From contig SPDF01000102.1 of the NCBI GenBank assembly GCA_004525055.1, positions 1-6,144 of the forward strand: a stretch of 6,144 nt of DNA, in the 5' to 3' direction. The DNA comes from Gemmatimonadales bacterium (GTDB taxonomy: Bacteria > Gemmatimonadota > Gemmatimonadetes > Gemmatimonadales > GWC2-71-9). The notes below the pieces were generated by a model. That model was not told the origin of the DNA, made no database searches, and saw only the letters and a program-made list of their open reading frames with translations. Below are positions 5,483 through 6,144 of this stretch, in pieces; within the stretch, counting starts at the first letter, position 1, and each line of letters begins with the position of its first letter. The position numbers and the translations under genes are program-made.

Positions 5483-5844
5483 GTCGTATCCACCTGCGGT
5501 CGACTATTCCCATCCTGCGGGTGACGAACATCGACGCCGCGCTTCCTACCTACACGGCACTCGGGTTCACGGTGGCCTGGCAACACCAACTCGACCCTGC
5601 GGCCCCGCGCCTGACGGCGGTTGCCCAAGGGAAGTCCGAACTCTACCTGACCGAGCACCCGGTTGTCCCCGCTGGTGCGGCCGTGTACTTCGTTATGCAG
5701 GGAGTGGACGCGCTGAGAGCGCTCGCAGAACGATCAGGCGTCCACCCCAGCTTCGGCCCCGAGAATCGTCCGTGGGGAACCCGAGAAGTCTACTTCACTG
5801 ATCACGATGGTAACGTGCTCCGCTTTGGCGAACCGCTGCCTTGA
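5479..5844 (+). CDS. VOC family, bleomycin-resistance-like protein
   Basis: A 121-residue protein of the BRP/Ble-like branch of the VOC superfamily. It starts with I-P-I-L-R-V-T-N-I-D-A-A-L-P-T-Y-T-A-L-G-F-T-V-A-W (10-34) and ends with W-G-T-R-E-V-Y-F-T-D-H-D-G-N-V-L-R-F-G-E (99-118), the hallmark of this branch. The first strand lacks the metal-ligand histidine found in glyoxalase-type members, as in Ble proteins, which sequester a drug rather than catalyse a reaction. Many chromosomal relatives have no shown antibiotic activity, so resistance is only a possibility. It is distinct from the metal-ligand-bearing VOC protein at 2537-3001. The ATG overlaps the previous stop (ATGA) and lacks a clear ribosome site, which indicates translational coupling. 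Confidence 0.88.
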   Translation: MSRIHLRSTIPILRVTNIDAALPTYTALGFTVAWQHQLDPAAPRLTAVAQGKSELYLTEHPVVPAGAAVYFVMQGVDALRALAERSGVHPSFGPENRPWGTREVYFTDHDGNVLRFGEPLP

Positions 5845-5875
5845 TCACAACCTCTGGGTGTCCAGCTTGACCGAG

Positions 5876-6144
5876 ATGTGGCGAGGGGACGGCCGATCGT
5901 CCTCCCTGGTTTCCCTCAGGGTGATCAAGGTCACCCACACGGTGGTCTGGGCGTTCTTTGTCGGGGCAATCCTCGCGGTGCCGATCAGCGCCCGCCTGAG
6001 TCGGTTCGACTGGGCCCTGGGGCTGGCGGGCCTCGTGTTCGTCGAGGTCCTCGTGCTCGCCTTCAACCGGATGCAGTGCCCCCTGACCCGCATCGCCGCC
6101 CGGTTTACGGCCGATCGACGCGCTAATTTCGACATCTACCTGCC
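5876..6144 (+). CDS. small membrane protein, partial (runs off the window end)
   Basis: An open frame of 89 full codons with no stop before the window end. It has two hydrophobic segments so far, about residues 20-38 (T-H-T-V-V-W-A-F-F-V-G) and 46-64, followed by a cytoplasm-like motif: N-R-M-Q-C-P-L-T (64-71), then R-F-T-A-D-R-R-A-N-F-D-I-Y-L-P (76-90). The C-P-L-T plus the D-R-R-A-N-F-D-I-Y-L-P ending looks like a conserved family and the layout recalls DUF2784-type proteins, but I cannot assign it. Start is uncertain: ATG 5876 is used here; GTG 5858 and GTG 5921 are also in frame, and 5921 would begin just before the first helix. No start has a good ribosome site. It follows the previous gene by 31 bp and is probably in the same operon. 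Confidence 0.72.
   Translation, partial: MWRGDGRSSSLVSLRVIKVTHTVVWAFFVGAILAVPISARLSRFDWALGLAGLVFVEVLVLAFNRMQCPLTRIAARFTADRRANFDIYL

Overview
The window is GC-rich DNA with ten protein genes, all on the plus strand. No tRNA, rRNA, CRISPR array, transposase or integrase is visible. Signal-peptide style (a secreted protein ending its leader in SAQA), base composition and the mix of small conserved membrane proteins recall Gemmatimonadota or a related soil phylum such as Acidobacteriota. That placement is an inference from general familiarity, not from a marker gene.

Left part (1-2283): a complete DUF3224 protein (25-414), a CPBP (Rce1/CAAX-protease-like) membrane protease (559-1269), and an eight-helix membrane protein of unknown function with an HNNH motif (1396-2283). 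These three are separated by 144 and 126 bp gaps, and the second gap can fold into a nested imperfect palindrome. They are probably independent or loosely linked genes.

Middle (2284-3081): a 253 bp gene-free stretch holding two abutting hairpins, then a VOC/extradiol-dioxygenase-like protein (2537-3001), then an 80 bp gap with a hairpin and a plausible promoter.

Right part (3082-6144): a tightly packed run of seven genes, most with overlaps or gaps under 32 bp, very likely one operon that continues past the window edge. In order: a four-helix membrane protein, a His-rich lipoprotein, an isoprenylcysteine-methyltransferase-family membrane enzyme, an exported split-barrel (PPOX-fold) protein, an MmcQ/YjbR protein, a bleomycin-resistance-like VOC protein (ATGA overlap), and a membrane protein cut by the window end. 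Four of the seven are predicted to be in or outside the inner membrane. With the Ble-like and PPOX-fold members this loosely suggests envelope or small-molecule stress handling, but no pathway can be assigned.

I do not see a clear new defence, mobile or RNA system. The most useful leads are the mixed operon on the right, the lipoprotein and its coupled four-helix partner, the exported PPOX-fold protein, and the two structured intergenic regions.
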